Positions 18,671 through 27,951 of a DNA stretch of 64,000 bases are shown in pieces. The DNA comes from Anaerolineae bacterium (GTDB lineage: Bacteria; Chloroflexota; Anaerolineae; Aggregatilineales; Aggregatilineaceae). The notes under the pieces are model-generated. The model ran no database searches and was not told the DNA's origin. It saw nothing but the letters and a program-made list of their open reading frames with translations. Numbering within the stretch: the first letter of the stretch is position 1; each line of letters begins with the position of its first letter. The stretch lies in contig JAFGHR010000124.1 of NCBI GenBank assembly GCA_016930015.1, forward strand, positions 1-64,000, in the 5' to 3' direction. Made by a program: the position numbers and the translations under genes.

Positions 18671-20017
18671 TTAACTGCCGCGATCCAGGTATGCGCGCGC
18701 ATCCAGACCGGCGCTCAGCACCAACAGCAGCCCCAACAGCACAAAACTCGTCAGCAGCGAACTACCGCCATAGCTCACATACGGCAGCGTTACCCCCGTC
18801 AGCGGCAGCAGTTTGAGCACGCCGCCCATAATCATCAGGCTTTGCACAGCCAGCATTACGCTCAGCCCGGCGGCCAACAGCGCCGCGAACGGCTGGCGTG
18901 CCTGCACCGCGATCCGCATCCCGCGCGCGACTAATGTAGCCAGCACCACCAGCACCGCCAGCACACCCACAACGCCCCATTCCTCACCGATCGCGGCAAA
19001 CACAAAATCAGAATGGACGACCGGGATGATCGTCGGCTGGCCCAGCCCGATCCCCTGGCCGAACACGCCGCCCGCCGCGATCGCCATCAAGCTCTGGACC
19101 ACCTGGTACGCGTCCGATCCGGCGGTATCCCACGGATTCCACCAGATGTTAACCCGCAGCGTGACCACGTCAAACAGAACGTAGGCCACCGCCCCGGCCA
19201 TTGCCAGTAAAACCGCGCCACCCAAAAATAACGCCGCCTGCCCGCTGGCCAGATACAACATGGTCATAAATACCGCAAAAAACAGGGTGGCCGTGCCCAG
19301 GTCTTTTTGCCAGACCAGCACAACCACACAGATACCCCACATCAGCAGCACCGGGCCGAGAAACGCCGGTGACGGCACCTGCCACGGCCCCAGCCTGATC
19401 GTATCCAGGCGCATATAACGCTGGTGGTCGGCAAAATAACTCGCCAGAAACGCCACCAGCAGCACCTTGAGCAGCTCGGACGGCTGGTAGTATACGTCGC
19501 CAACGCCCAGCCACAGCCGGGGACCGCCGCCCGACGGATTTTTGCCCAGGACGATCGTGATCGCCAGCAGCAGCAGCCCGCCGGTCAGCCACGTATACCG
19601 GTAGCGGCGCAGCCAGCGTAGATCGGTCGGCAAACCGATCACGCCCAACATGGCCGCCAACGCGATCACCATCCACAGCGTTTGACGCGCCGAATAGGAC
19701 GGCACCAGGCGCGTGATCAGGTTCAAACCCCATCCCACCAAAAACATCGCCAGCGGAAACAGCAGCGGATCGCGCCGGGGCAGCCGCCACGCCAGCACGC
19801 GGTGCCCGGCAAAAGCGCATCCCGCCCACACGCCGACCGGCAGCAGCACCGACCAATGCCGCTCTTGCGCGATCAGAAGCGTGACCTGGTTAACGAGCAC
19901 AAATAACCCGGCCAGCAGCAGCAGCCAGCGTTCCCGCCGGGTGACGGCGGGCAGCAGGTCGTCCGCCAGGATCACCGGGCGGTGTGCCGTGAACGATTGG
20001 GTTATCTGGTCTATCAT
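18671..20017 (-). CDS. SEDS-family peptidoglycan glycosyltransferase (FtsW/RodA/SpoVE)
   Basis: This is a polytopic membrane protein of the SEDS family, which polymerises lipid II into glycan strands. The 448-residue product has about ten to twelve hydrophobic helices, QPSELLKV (178-185), the catalytic-loop WQKDLGTA with Asp239, and the C-terminal signature LPYVSYGGSSLL. The essential Asp and the signature are kept. Whether it acts in division or elongation cannot be decided from sequence. The ATG at 20017 is chosen over a TTG at 20050 because GGGAG precedes it. The next gene downstream is the catalytically dead PBP homologue, an order matching rodA-pbpA of Actinobacteria. Confidence 0.92.
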   Translation of the reverse strand: MIDQITQSFTAHRPVILADDLLPAVTRRERWLLLLAGLFVLVNQVTLLIAQERHWSVLLPVGVWAGCAFAGHRVLAWRLPRRDPLLFPLAMFLVGWGLNLITRLVPSYSARQTLWMVIALAAMLGVIGLPTDLRWLRRYRYTWLTGGLLLLAITIVLGKNPSGGGPRLWLGVGDVYYQPSELLKVLLVAFLASYFADHQRYMRLDTIRLGPWQVPSPAFLGPVLLMWGICVVVLVWQKDLGTATLFFAVFMTMLYLASGQAALFLGGAVLLAMAGAVAYVLFDVVTLRVNIWWNPWDTAGSDAYQVVQSLMAIAAGGVFGQGIGLGQPTIIPVVHSDFVFAAIGEEWGVVGVLAVLVVLATLVARGMRIAVQARQPFAALLAAGLSVMLAVQSLMIMGGVLKLLPLTGVTLPYVSYGGSSLLTSFVLLGLLLVLSAGLDARAYLDRGS

Positions 20018-20113
20018 GTCCCGCACTGGCTCCCCAGGTCCTGGAATCAACTGGCGGCGGGCAGACCGCTGTGGCCCCCCACCGCCAGTGACAAAACGAT
20101 CGTACTAGCTTAC

Positions 20114-20332
20114 CTATGCAGATACCCCGGCCAACGTCTCAAACCGGACGCTTACATCGCCCGGTTGTGACGCGAAATTCTGCTTTTCAAAGCCGATTAC
20201 CTGCCCCGACCGGTTCTTGATGAGGATCACGCCGTTGGTTGTTTCCTCCGACGCCTCCTCACTGAGTGGATCTCCGAACCAGACGGTCAACGTGTTTTTC
20301 TCCGGATCATACAGCACTTTGACTTGTTTCAT
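20114..20332 (-). CDS. DUF2283 small protein
   Basis: A 72-residue protein of the DUF2283 type: KVLYDPEKNTLTVWFGDP at the start, NGVILIKNRSGQVIGFEKQNF in the middle. This is a small beta-rich family of unknown function, often found as single short genes. The ATG at 20332 has GGGAG ten bases upstream; the frame is open to 20413 but without support. It is upstream of the SEDS gene on the same strand with a 96-base gap. Confidence 0.75.
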   Translation of the reverse strand: MKQVKVLYDPEKNTLTVWFGDPLSEEASEETTNGVILIKNRSGQVIGFEKQNFASQPGDVSVRFETLAGVSA

Positions 20333-20654
20333 GAAAAAAGTCTCCCGGAATATTTCGCTCGCCGACCACATAATATCACAAAAAACGCGGGCTTGTTGGT
20401 ATTGTTCGCACAAATATCTGTAAAAACCGGGTAAAAAACGTACTTTTTCGCCAAATAACTATAAAACCTGCATTTCGCACTTGCCTGAACAAAAATGATT
20501 TTTATTTTCGGAAATGTCTTTCTTTGGTGGGGAGTATTGGTACAACTGCTGCTTTAGCGATTTTGCCCCTGAATTTGCAGGCGTTTGGCGAGCGCGGAGT
20601 ATACGGCTTATAATGCCTTAACATAGTTACTCTCTTACTCAAACGAGGTGTGTT
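20333..20654. promoter_or_regulatory. AT-rich divergent intergenic region
   Basis: These 322 bases separate the DUF2283 gene from the isochorismatase-like gene and are clearly more AT-rich than the surroundings. Plus-strand TATAAT at about 20610 and GAGGTG before the 20655 start serve the right-hand gene. A 20-codon hydrophobic frame (20495-20557) is present but lacks a ribosome site. I see no RNA gene. Confidence 0.4.
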
Positions 20655-21173
20655 ATGTCTGATCACCCCCGCACGGCGTTGTTGGTGATCGATGTCCAGC
20701 AAGCGCTGTTTGAAAAATCGACCCCTATCTATCGCGCTGCTGAACTCCTAACAAACATCAACTGCCTGATCCAATGCGCACGTGATACCGGAGCGCCTAT
20801 TTTTTTCATTCAACATGCCAATGAGACGTTTTTGAAGAAAGACTCAGCGGGCTGGCAACTGCATCCCGATCTCAAGCCCGACGCTTGTGACTCGATTATC
20901 TACAAACAGCACGGCAGCGCATTCCAGGACACAGCGCTACAGCACGAAATCGACTCACGCGCGATCCGTACACTTATCATGACCGGGTTGGTAACTGAGG
21001 GTTGTGTACGAGCTACTTGCCTGGCCGGACACAAACTCGGATATCATGTCGTTCTCGTACAAGATGGGCACAGCAGTTTCCATAAGCAGGCCGCGTCAAG
21101 GGTCGATGAATGGAATCGAAAACTTGCTGATCAGGGGGTGAACGTAATCCCGACCAAGGATATTGAGTTCTAA
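20655..21173 (+). CDS. Isochorismatase-family cysteine hydrolase
   Basis: A 172-residue alpha/beta hydrolase of the isochorismatase/nicotinamidase superfamily. The three catalytic positions are visible: D13 in LLVIDVQQALF, K84 in IIYKQHGSAF and C117 in TEGCVRATC. Members hydrolyse isochorismate, nicotinamide or other amides, and no nicotinamidase metal-binding set (DxHxxxH) is obvious, so the substrate is unknown. The start has GAGGTG and an upstream TATAAT. It stands alone, divergent from the DUF2283 gene and convergent with the GltD-like gene. Confidence 0.88.
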   Translation: MSDHPRTALLVIDVQQALFEKSTPIYRAAELLTNINCLIQCARDTGAPIFFIQHANETFLKKDSAGWQLHPDLKPDACDSIIYKQHGSAFQDTALQHEIDSRAIRTLIMTGLVTEGCVRATCLAGHKLGYHVVLVQDGHSSFHKQAASRVDEWNRKLADQGVNVIPTKDIEF

Positions 21174-21254
21174 CCGGACCTGCACGCATGACTTTTCTAT
21201 CCAATATGGATCATCGCGGGTGTTCGGTCCTTACGACGGGCTGCGGAATATGGG

Positions 21255-21286
21255 TAAAACAGGGGCATTGACATCAACGCCCCTGT
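21255..21286 (-). terminator. Intrinsic terminator of the GltD-like gene
   Basis: ACAGGGGC/GCCCCTGT inverted repeat (21259-21266 with 21279-21286). Read on the minus strand it is followed by TTTT, about 50 bases past the 21336 stop. It may also act for the convergent gene. Confidence 0.65.
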
Positions 21287-21335
21287 AGATGTAGACAAGT
21301 TGTACAGCGTACCCGCCAACCGGCACCGATCAGGG

Positions 21336-22793
21336 TTACTGGTTGTTCAAATACAAATGGATCGATTCGGCGGCGTGCAACCCGGCCCGAATCGCGGTGC
21401 TGACCAGGTCCGGCCCGGTCACCGCGTCACCGCCCGCCCACACATTCGCCAGGCTGGTTTTGCCGGACTCCGTCTCGACCGATATCAGTCCCCAATCGTG
21501 TGTTGCGAGGCTGCCGGTCGTCTCGCCCAACAATGATTCCGGCCAGTAACCCAGCGCCAGCAGCGCCATATCGGCAGGCTCAGTATATTCTGAGCCCTCA
21601 ATCGGGACCGGGCGCGGGCGACCACTGGCATCCGGCTCGCCCAGCTTCATACGCACAAACTCGATCGCTTTCAAACGGCCATCGCCGTCACCGATAAAAC
21701 GCGTGGGCGCGGTGAGCCATTCAAACTTGGCGCCTTCTTCGCGCGCGTTTTCGCGTTCGGCCCGGCAGCCGGGCATCTCGGATTCGGTGCGGCGGTAGGC
21801 GCAGGTCACATCCAGGTCATAACCCATTTTTCTTTGTTTGCGCAGCGCCGACCGCACACAGTCCATAGCCGTATCCCCGCCGCCGATCACAAAGACCCGC
21901 CGCCCAACCGCCGGATCGCCGCGTTCGGCCAGCACAGGCGGCTGGTACTCAAGCGGAACATTGGTGCGGATCAGGAATTCACCGGCCTGCGAGACACCCC
22001 GTAGATCGGCGCCGTCCCATTTGGCGGGCGCGTCAACATTGGCCCCCACGCCCAGGAACACGGCGTCATAGTCCCCGGCTAACTGCTGGAGCGGGATATC
22101 GGCGCCAATACGCGTATTGAGCACAAATGTGATACCGGTCGCTTCGAGCTGTTCGATCTTTTTGACGACACGTTCTTTGCACAGCTTAAACGCGGGGATG
22201 CCGTACATCAACAAACCGCCGGGAAACGGGTTTGCGTCGTAGACAGTCACCGCGTGGCCCTTGCGCCGCAAATTCTCCGCTGCGGCCAGGCCCGCCGGAC
22301 CGCCGCCCACGATAGCAACACGGTGCCCGGTGTCGGGTGCGACCTCAGGCACAGGTAATCCTACGGTGGCTAGCTGGTAGTCGATCACGAATTTTTCGAT
22401 TTTGCCGATGCGGATCGGCGAGTTGCTGACACCGCCGCCGTGCGTACATGATCCCTCACACAATCGTTCCTGCGGGCATACGCGGCTGCAAATCTCCGGC
22501 ATGGGGCTTTTGGACCGGAACATGTCCGCCGCCTCAAGAAAAAGACCCTGCTCGGCCAGGCGCAGCGCCTGCGGAATCTCGTTTCCCAGCGGGCAAGCAA
22601 GCTGGCAGGGTGCCGGGTCCGGGCATTGAATGCAGCGTCCGGCTTCGATACACACGATTTCAGCTTCGTAGTTCCTGTAAATCTCGCCAAAATTGCCGAG
22701 GCGTTCGTCTACGTCTTCCTTACATACATCGCGCATCGGGATATAGGCGCGGGCTTTGCGGTCGATGTCGAGTGTACCCTGGTTGAGTCCCAT
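21336..22793 (-). CDS. GltD-like NAD(P)-dependent flavin/Fe-S oxidoreductase
   Basis: A 485-residue homologue of the glutamate synthase small subunit. The N-terminal cysteine-rich region (CIEAGRCIQCPDPAPCQLACPLG, then CSRVCPQERLCEGSC) binds two 4Fe-4S clusters. The FAD Rossmann motif VAIVGGGPAGLAAAENL is near residue 158, the NAD(P) motif VFVIGGGDTAMDC near 305, and the C-terminal AGGDAVTGPDLV contacts FAD. No large GltB subunit is in the window, so it may act alone, feed electrons to another enzyme, or pair with a distant gltB. AGAGGTG precedes the start. It is downstream of mtnP with a 78-base gap and ends at a terminator. Confidence 0.88.
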   Translation of the reverse strand: MGLNQGTLDIDRKARAYIPMRDVCKEDVDERLGNFGEIYRNYEAEIVCIEAGRCIQCPDPAPCQLACPLGNEIPQALRLAEQGLFLEAADMFRSKSPMPEICSRVCPQERLCEGSCTHGGGVSNSPIRIGKIEKFVIDYQLATVGLPVPEVAPDTGHRVAIVGGGPAGLAAAENLRRKGHAVTVYDANPFPGGLLMYGIPAFKLCKERVVKKIEQLEATGITFVLNTRIGADIPLQQLAGDYDAVFLGVGANVDAPAKWDGADLRGVSQAGEFLIRTNVPLEYQPPVLAERGDPAVGRRVFVIGGGDTAMDCVRSALRKQRKMGYDLDVTCAYRRTESEMPGCRAERENAREEGAKFEWLTAPTRFIGDGDGRLKAIEFVRMKLGEPDASGRPRPVPIEGSEYTEPADMALLALGYWPESLLGETTGSLATHDWGLISVETESGKTSLANVWAGGDAVTGPDLVSTAIRAGLHAAESIHLYLNNQ

Positions 22794-22871
22794 GTATTCA
22801 CCTCTGAAAAACTCGTTTGTTGGTCTGATTTGCTGACGATATGTGAATCGCTCACAACCATTTTGGAGCGT

Positions 22872-23744
22872 TCAGTCTTCAAAATAGGGCTGCACGATCG
22901 GCCACAGGCGTTCCAATGTCTCGGCGGGCACGTGGTCACGGTCGGTGATGAACGCCCCATCCAGGGCATGATGGCACGTGCAGTCATCCTCTATTTCTGC
23001 CAGGCGCCGCACCGCTTCCACCAGGGCGCGCTGGGCCAGCCGGATATTGGCGCTGAAGGTCTGCACGACCAGGTCAACCGACACATCTTCCTCGGTGGCG
23101 TGCCACACATCATAATCGGTGACATGGGCCATAATCGCGTAACACATCTCGGCTTCGCGGGCCAAAAACGCCTCCGGTGACGTGGTCATGCCGATGATAC
23201 CCATGCCCCACTGCCGGTACAGAGCGCTTTCGGCGCGTGTGCTGAAGCGCGGTCCTTCGACAGTGACATAGGTCGCGGCACGATGCACGGTGCCGCCGCT
23301 GGCCTCGACCGCGTCCGCGATCACGGCGCTCAGGCCGGGGCAAAACGGATCAGCCGTCGAGACATGCACAACCAGCCCTTCCTCAAAAAACGAGCGGGGA
23401 CGGTCCGCTGACGTGCGGTCGATCAGTTGGTCGGGCACCACGATGTGACCCGGCTCGAATTCCTCACGCAGCGAGCCGCACGCGCTCACACCGATCACGT
23501 GCCGGACACCCAGCAGTTTGAGCGCAAATAGGTTCGCGCGGTAGGGCACCTCGGTCGGGTTGTAGATGTGGCCGCGCCCATGACGCGGAATAAACGCAAC
23601 CCGCTGGCCCGCCAGCGTCCCAACCCGGACTGCATCGCTGGGCATGCCGTACGGTGTTTCGATCTGGTGCGTGGTGACGCCGGTCAGTTCCGGCATGCTG
23701 TACAGGCCAGACCCCCCGATCACACCAATCCGTACAGGTTCCAT
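22872..23744 (-). CDS. mtnP: S-methyl-5'-thioadenosine phosphorylase
   Basis: This enzyme splits methylthioadenosine with phosphate into adenine and methylthioribose-1-phosphate in methionine salvage. The 290-residue protein starts IGVIGGSGLY and contains IPRHGRGH, the NP-family NRANLFALK-like segment (YRANLFALK), VEGPRFSTRAES and MTTSPEAFLAREAEMCYA; the last two are typical of MTA phosphorylases and the Asp of VTDYDVW contacts the base. GAGGAG precedes the start. It is followed by the GltD-like gene on the same strand. No other methionine-salvage genes are adjacent. A related purine nucleoside phosphorylase is the only real alternative. Confidence 0.9.
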   Translation of the reverse strand: MEPVRIGVIGGSGLYSMPELTGVTTHQIETPYGMPSDAVRVGTLAGQRVAFIPRHGRGHIYNPTEVPYRANLFALKLLGVRHVIGVSACGSLREEFEPGHIVVPDQLIDRTSADRPRSFFEEGLVVHVSTADPFCPGLSAVIADAVEASGGTVHRAATYVTVEGPRFSTRAESALYRQWGMGIIGMTTSPEAFLAREAEMCYAIMAHVTDYDVWHATEEDVSVDLVVQTFSANIRLAQRALVEAVRRLAEIEDDCTCHHALDGAFITDRDHVPAETLERLWPIVQPYFED

Positions 23745-23842
23745 GGTCGTTATCTCCTCAGTCGTTCTGTTAGTCTTTTTCGCAAAAGTCTACCCGCTCT
23801 TTTTATTTTCGACTGCCAGCGCAGCAGTGTAGTCTGCACAAA

Positions 23843-24547
23843 TCACGGTGTGTGCACGCGTATGCGCACGTGATCGCGTGTGTATTCGTGCGCCGCCGCG
23901 TTGATAATATCCTCGGTCGGGGTGGGAGACGGTGTTGGCGTCATTCGAACCGGCGGCGCTGGTGTCGCGGTGTACGAAACTGCCGGGGGCGTCCACACAA
24001 TCACGCTCGAACTTAGATTATTGGCGGCCTGGAACGGCAGCAGAAACGCAAAAATACACAGGATCACGGCGGCGATCCATACCCCCGACACCAGCATACC
24101 CACCACCCCAAACCGGCGCGTGCGCCTGGGATCAAACGCGTTTTTAGCGTTGATCAGCGCCACCAGCGACAACACAAACCCGGCCAGCGGCAGGCAGTAA
24201 ATCCCCCCGCAGCACGACGCCAGCGCGATCAAGCCGATCAACATGCCGAGAAAACTCATCATGTCGTGGGTGTTGCCCTGGTACAGGGTGTCGCTGTGGG
24301 CCTCGCCACGTTTTTGTTTGCGAACAGCCCCCGCCTGCGCTTCGATCAACTGGTCCGCGTAAGCGCCCGGCGCCTCAATGGTTAACCCGGCCAGCCGCGC
24401 CTGTTCGGCGTGATCCGCGCACAACCGCTGGCCATCCTCGGTATAGTACAGGCAGTACGCGCACAGCGGCTTATTACACACCTCGCACCGCTCAATCGCG
24501 ATCCGGTCCGGGTGGTTCGCGCAGTACACGGCTTCCCAACTCGTCAT
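23843..24547 (-). CDS. B-box-like zinc-finger membrane protein
   Basis: The 234-residue product begins with a cysteine/histidine-rich segment (CANHPDR, CEVCNKPLCAYC, CADHAEQA) with B-box spacing, likely binding zinc. A linker is followed by three hydrophobic helices (about residues 97-180), including an unusual LASCCGGIYCLPLAGF, and then a proline/threonine-rich tail ending in HDHVRIRVHTP-like basic residues. Proteins pairing a B-box-like N-terminus with DUF4190-type helices are known but uncharacterised. The start has GGAG eleven bases upstream. It lies 139 bases downstream of the CHAT-STAND-TPR gene on the same strand; an inverted repeat (ACGGACG/CGTCCGT, about 24573-24598) in that gap could be an attenuator. 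Confidence 0.72.
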   Translation of the reverse strand: MTSWEAVYCANHPDRIAIERCEVCNKPLCAYCLYYTEDGQRLCADHAEQARLAGLTIEAPGAYADQLIEAQAGAVRKQKRGEAHSDTLYQGNTHDMMSFLGMLIGLIALASCCGGIYCLPLAGFVLSLVALINAKNAFDPRRTRRFGVVGMLVSGVWIAAVILCIFAFLLPFQAANNLSSSVIVWTPPAVSYTATPAPPVRMTPTPSPTPTEDIINAAAHEYTRDHVRIRVHTP

Positions 24548-24686
24548 CGTTCACACTGCTCCACAAACACAACGGACGGCGCTGGTGTCGTCCGTCCGTA
24601 ACAGTTTATCACACCTGAGCCCTCGCAAACCCGGCCCTCGCATTCGACTATGGAACTTGTGCCTTTTATCACAGTTATCGCAAGTT

Positions 24687-27600
24687 TTATAACAATTGAG
24701 CACCGGACAGCCGTTCAATGATGGCGTCTAACGCGGCGGTGTGCTCATCCAGGCCCAGCCCGGCCAGCGTGGCACGCGAAAAACTGGCCTGGTCCAGCGT
24801 GTTTTGCCAGAAGGCCGAATCACCGCGCGGGATGTGCCGCGCCCGTATCTGGTGTACGCGTACCAGGATCGCAGCCGCCCGCCCCGCCAGCGCGTCATCT
24901 TCGAGAATCGCGGCCAGATCAAGCGCCTCGTGCAGCGCCTCTTGCGCGACGACCGAATCGCCCTGCACCAGGCATACCTGGCCCAGCGTGACCAGCACCG
25001 CCGCCAGGTCAGGCAGCATATTCGCCTGCGAAAACAAGCGGCGGCTGCGCTCGATATTGGCCCTGGCATCGCCCAGGCGGTGTAACTGCGCCTGCACCCG
25101 CCCCAACTCACGGTAAGCGGACGCCAGGCGCACCCGGTCACACACCGCCAGAAAGTCGATTACCGCCCCGTTTAGCTCGCGTTCGGCATTCACCCACGCG
25201 GCTTGTGGTACGGCCTGTGGCGCGGCGTCCGGCGGTTTACCGTCCGGCAGCGAATCGGCAAGACCGGAGCCGGTTCGGGCGCGGCTGCCGCGTTCCATGT
25301 GCAGCAGCGCCAGCCGGTACCGGGCACGCCCGCACGCCGCACAGTGTCCCGACCGCCCGGCTTCCGCGATCACCTCACGTAATAATGGCTCGGCCCGGTC
25401 CACATCCCCGGACTGGACGAGCGCTTCGGCGTAATCCAGCGTAACGTCCACCTGGCCGGAGCGCTGAAGCTCACCATACCCGGCTAGCGCCGCCTTGAAT
25501 CGTTTTTCGGCATCGGCAGGCTGTCCCATCTGAACCAACACGTTCGCCCAATCGTGCGCCAGCGCGGACGCCAGCGCCACATAAGCATGACCGGCTTTTA
25601 ACAGCGATTGCAGGCCGCGCGCCAATACACGCTCAGCGGCGCGGAGCTGCCCGCGCTGGACCAGAAAATCACCATAGGCCCGGCACGCTTCCGCACTGGC
25701 TGCCGGATCACCAGCTTCGGCATTGTGCGCCATCTGGAGCGCCCACCCGGCTTCATCTTCGCGGCCCGGCAGCAAACTCAAGCCCGCGCCCATCACGGTT
25801 TGAAGCCGGATATCGTCCGGGCCTTCGGGCAGACGATCGCGGATCGCGTGTGCATACGCGACAAATTCTTCGGCAAGGCCAAACCGCCAGAATGCCGGAG
25901 CCGCCGCCGCCAGCAGCCGCGCCGCATCGGTGGTATCGAGTGTGGCCGGATCAAGCGATTCGTCGGGGTAAATCTGGCGCTGGATCAGCGTGCGAGTATT
26001 GTTAATCCGTGCCTGTTCCGCGCGATTATAGGCGGTGTGCGGCGTGATGGTGGGTTCCGGCCACGTCTGGGCCAGATAACGCATCATACGCTGGTCCACG
26101 CGCTGTTGATCGTCCGGCGGCAGTGGATAAGCGCGCCTGACGTGCGCCTGTACCAACGATGGCACAGCATACAGGCGGTCGTTGTGATCCGTTTCCAGCA
26201 GGCTGGTTTTGAGCAGCGTATCAAGCGCATCAGCGGCTTTGTCACCGGCCAGCGCCTCAACCAGTCCCCGGTCAAACGCATCCGACAGGCCCTGAAGCCG
26301 CACCAGCAGCCCCAACGCGCTGCCCCCCTCGACGGCCAGCAGTTTTAACCAGCGCCCCAGGTACACGGCCAGTGGATTCGGCATATCCGGTTTAAACGTA
26401 TCCAGGTCTTCAAACGCGTAATCGATCCCGTCGGACTCGATCAGATCGACGCCCTTCACGATCAGCCAGGGCAGGTTCAGCGTGCGATCCAGAAAATCAT
26501 CAATGGTATCAACGTCCAGCGCATCCACATTACGCTCGACCGCCAGGCGCATCGCCAGGGTGCGCGCGGCACGGGGCGAAAGAGCATCTACGGTGTAGGT
26601 TCGGGCAGCTTCCACGCCAGCCAGCGACCCTTCCAGGCGGCGCGCGGTTGCGATCACAGCACTCGTACCAGGAATCAGACCGGACAAAAACGCCGCCAGC
26701 CGGTCGCGTTCTTTGCGCCGCGCGAGCATATCCAGCCGGTCGAGCACCAGCAGCACCCGCCGCGTTTGCAGGTGCGCGAGTAATTCATCAGCGGGCAGGG
26801 ATTCCGGCAGCGCTGCCAATCGCGCGATGTGTGTAACCAGTTCGGCGGTCGTCGTCTGCGCGTTGATGTCATACCACAGCACACCGTCGGGAAACTGCCA
26901 CGCCAGCCGCCCGGCTAACTCAGCCGCCAGCCATGTTTTCCCCACGCCGTGTAACCCATCCAACAGGAACAGGCTGTTCTGCCCGTCCAGCACATCCCCC
27001 GTGATGTGTGTGAGCATGTCCCGGCGGCCCACAAACCCGTCATGCGGCGGCACACCCACCATACACGGCAGGCCATCATTGACCAGTGGCACGGCGGCAC
27101 GCAGCGGGCCGGATGGCAGCGGCAGCGTATGCGATTCGGCGTCATCGGCCAGCAGTTGCTCGTAACGATCCGCCTGCCCGCTGTCCACCTGTTTGAGTTC
27201 ACCGACCGCCGCCCGGAACGCGTCCCGGTAACCGGCACCCTCCGCTAGCGCGGCATATAACCGGGCGTAAAAAACGATGCTGTTACCGGGTGTCACGCGC
27301 CGCCGCGTGCCGATGACCGCTTCGACGCCCGTTTCATCGATCAACATCTGCCCGATGCGGCGGCTAAAACAGCCGTCCATGATCACCAGCCGCACGCCGC
27401 CGGGTTCGAACAGGTTGACCACGCGCTCCGCTACGGCATACGCTTCGTGACCGTTATCCGCTTCCAGGTAGAGCATATCACGCTCGCCGTTGCACACCAG
27501 GTGCACCACCCGGAACGCGTCCGCTTCGGCGGTTTCCAACGCCTGGCCCAACGCTTCCGCCGTTGGCGGCACCAGCCGCACCAGCGCCAGCGGAGATGCG

Positions 27601-27857
27601 CCGTCACCGGCCTGTTCAGACGCCGCCGCAAAGGCCCGGTTGATCAAGTCCCATTCCCGCAGGCGATCCAGGGGATCGATCGGGTCTTGATCACCGCTCA
27701 ACCCGGCATACGGCGCTGCGATCACGGCCAGCACAGGCAAATAGCGCCGCAACTGCGCCATACCCGGATCGGTTGACACATTCAACCCGTTGGTAAACGT
27801 GACCGGATGTGACGCCCACGCCGCTTGAAGAGGATCAGAATATTGTTTGTCATTCAT
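24687..27857 (-). CDS. CHAT protease - STAND NTPase - TPR protein
   Basis: A 1,056-residue three-part protein. Residues about 40-235 look like a CHAT (caspase-like) domain: His119 in FRVVHLVCNGE and Cys163 in LVIMDGCFSRR are at the positions of the catalytic dyad. Residues about 275-560 form an NB-ARC/STAND ATPase: FVGRRDML, Walker A GLHGVGKTW (301-309) and Walker B RRVLLVLDRLD. The last 400 residues are helical TPR-like repeats, with a CAACGRARYR segment near 870. In related proteins the repeats sense a signal, the NTPase oligomerises and the protease is unleashed. A role in stress, immunity or cell death is inferred. A -10 box lies seven bases before the ATG, with no Shine-Dalgarno. Confidence 0.85.
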   Translation of the reverse strand: MNDKQYSDPLQAAWASHPVTFTNGLNVSTDPGMAQLRRYLPVLAVIAAPYAGLSGDQDPIDPLDRLREWDLINRAFAAASEQAGDGASPLALVRLVPPTAEALGQALETAEADAFRVVHLVCNGERDMLYLEADNGHEAYAVAERVVNLFEPGGVRLVIMDGCFSRRIGQMLIDETGVEAVIGTRRRVTPGNSIVFYARLYAALAEGAGYRDAFRAAVGELKQVDSGQADRYEQLLADDAESHTLPLPSGPLRAAVPLVNDGLPCMVGVPPHDGFVGRRDMLTHITGDVLDGQNSLFLLDGLHGVGKTWLAAELAGRLAWQFPDGVLWYDINAQTTTAELVTHIARLAALPESLPADELLAHLQTRRVLLVLDRLDMLARRKERDRLAAFLSGLIPGTSAVIATARRLEGSLAGVEAARTYTVDALSPRAARTLAMRLAVERNVDALDVDTIDDFLDRTLNLPWLIVKGVDLIESDGIDYAFEDLDTFKPDMPNPLAVYLGRWLKLLAVEGGSALGLLVRLQGLSDAFDRGLVEALAGDKAADALDTLLKTSLLETDHNDRLYAVPSLVQAHVRRAYPLPPDDQQRVDQRMMRYLAQTWPEPTITPHTAYNRAEQARINNTRTLIQRQIYPDESLDPATLDTTDAARLLAAAAPAFWRFGLAEEFVAYAHAIRDRLPEGPDDIRLQTVMGAGLSLLPGREDEAGWALQMAHNAEAGDPAASAEACRAYGDFLVQRGQLRAAERVLARGLQSLLKAGHAYVALASALAHDWANVLVQMGQPADAEKRFKAALAGYGELQRSGQVDVTLDYAEALVQSGDVDRAEPLLREVIAEAGRSGHCAACGRARYRLALLHMERGSRARTGSGLADSLPDGKPPDAAPQAVPQAAWVNAERELNGAVIDFLAVCDRVRLASAYRELGRVQAQLHRLGDARANIERSRRLFSQANMLPDLAAVLVTLGQVCLVQGDSVVAQEALHEALDLAAILEDDALAGRAAAILVRVHQIRARHIPRGDSAFWQNTLDQASFSRATLAGLGLDEHTAALDAIIERLSGAQLL

Positions 27858-27864
27858 GTTAGGC

Positions 27865-27870
27865 AGTATA
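27865..27870 (-). promoter_or_regulatory. -10 box for the CHAT-STAND-TPR gene
   Basis: TATACT on the minus strand ends seven bases before the ATG at 27857, with no Shine-Dalgarno in between. This is the spacing expected of a leaderless mRNA. The -35 position is weak (TTTCGC). Confidence 0.5.
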
Positions 27871-27951
27871 GCCCAAACGAAAAAAACGCGAAACGACCCC
27901 CGTTTTTACGGGCGTATTTCACGTTTTTGGAGAACGCCATCAAACCGCGAA

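Noticed and set aside
20495..20557. 20-codon hydrophobic frame (MIFIFGNVFLWWGVLVQLLL)
   Set aside because: No ribosome site and the region is AT-rich, where short hydrophobic frames arise by chance.
22794..23842. Possible SAM or purine riboswitch near mtnP and the GltD-like gene
   Set aside because: The gaps are under 100 bases and show ribosome sites but no conserved riboswitch core that I can recognise.
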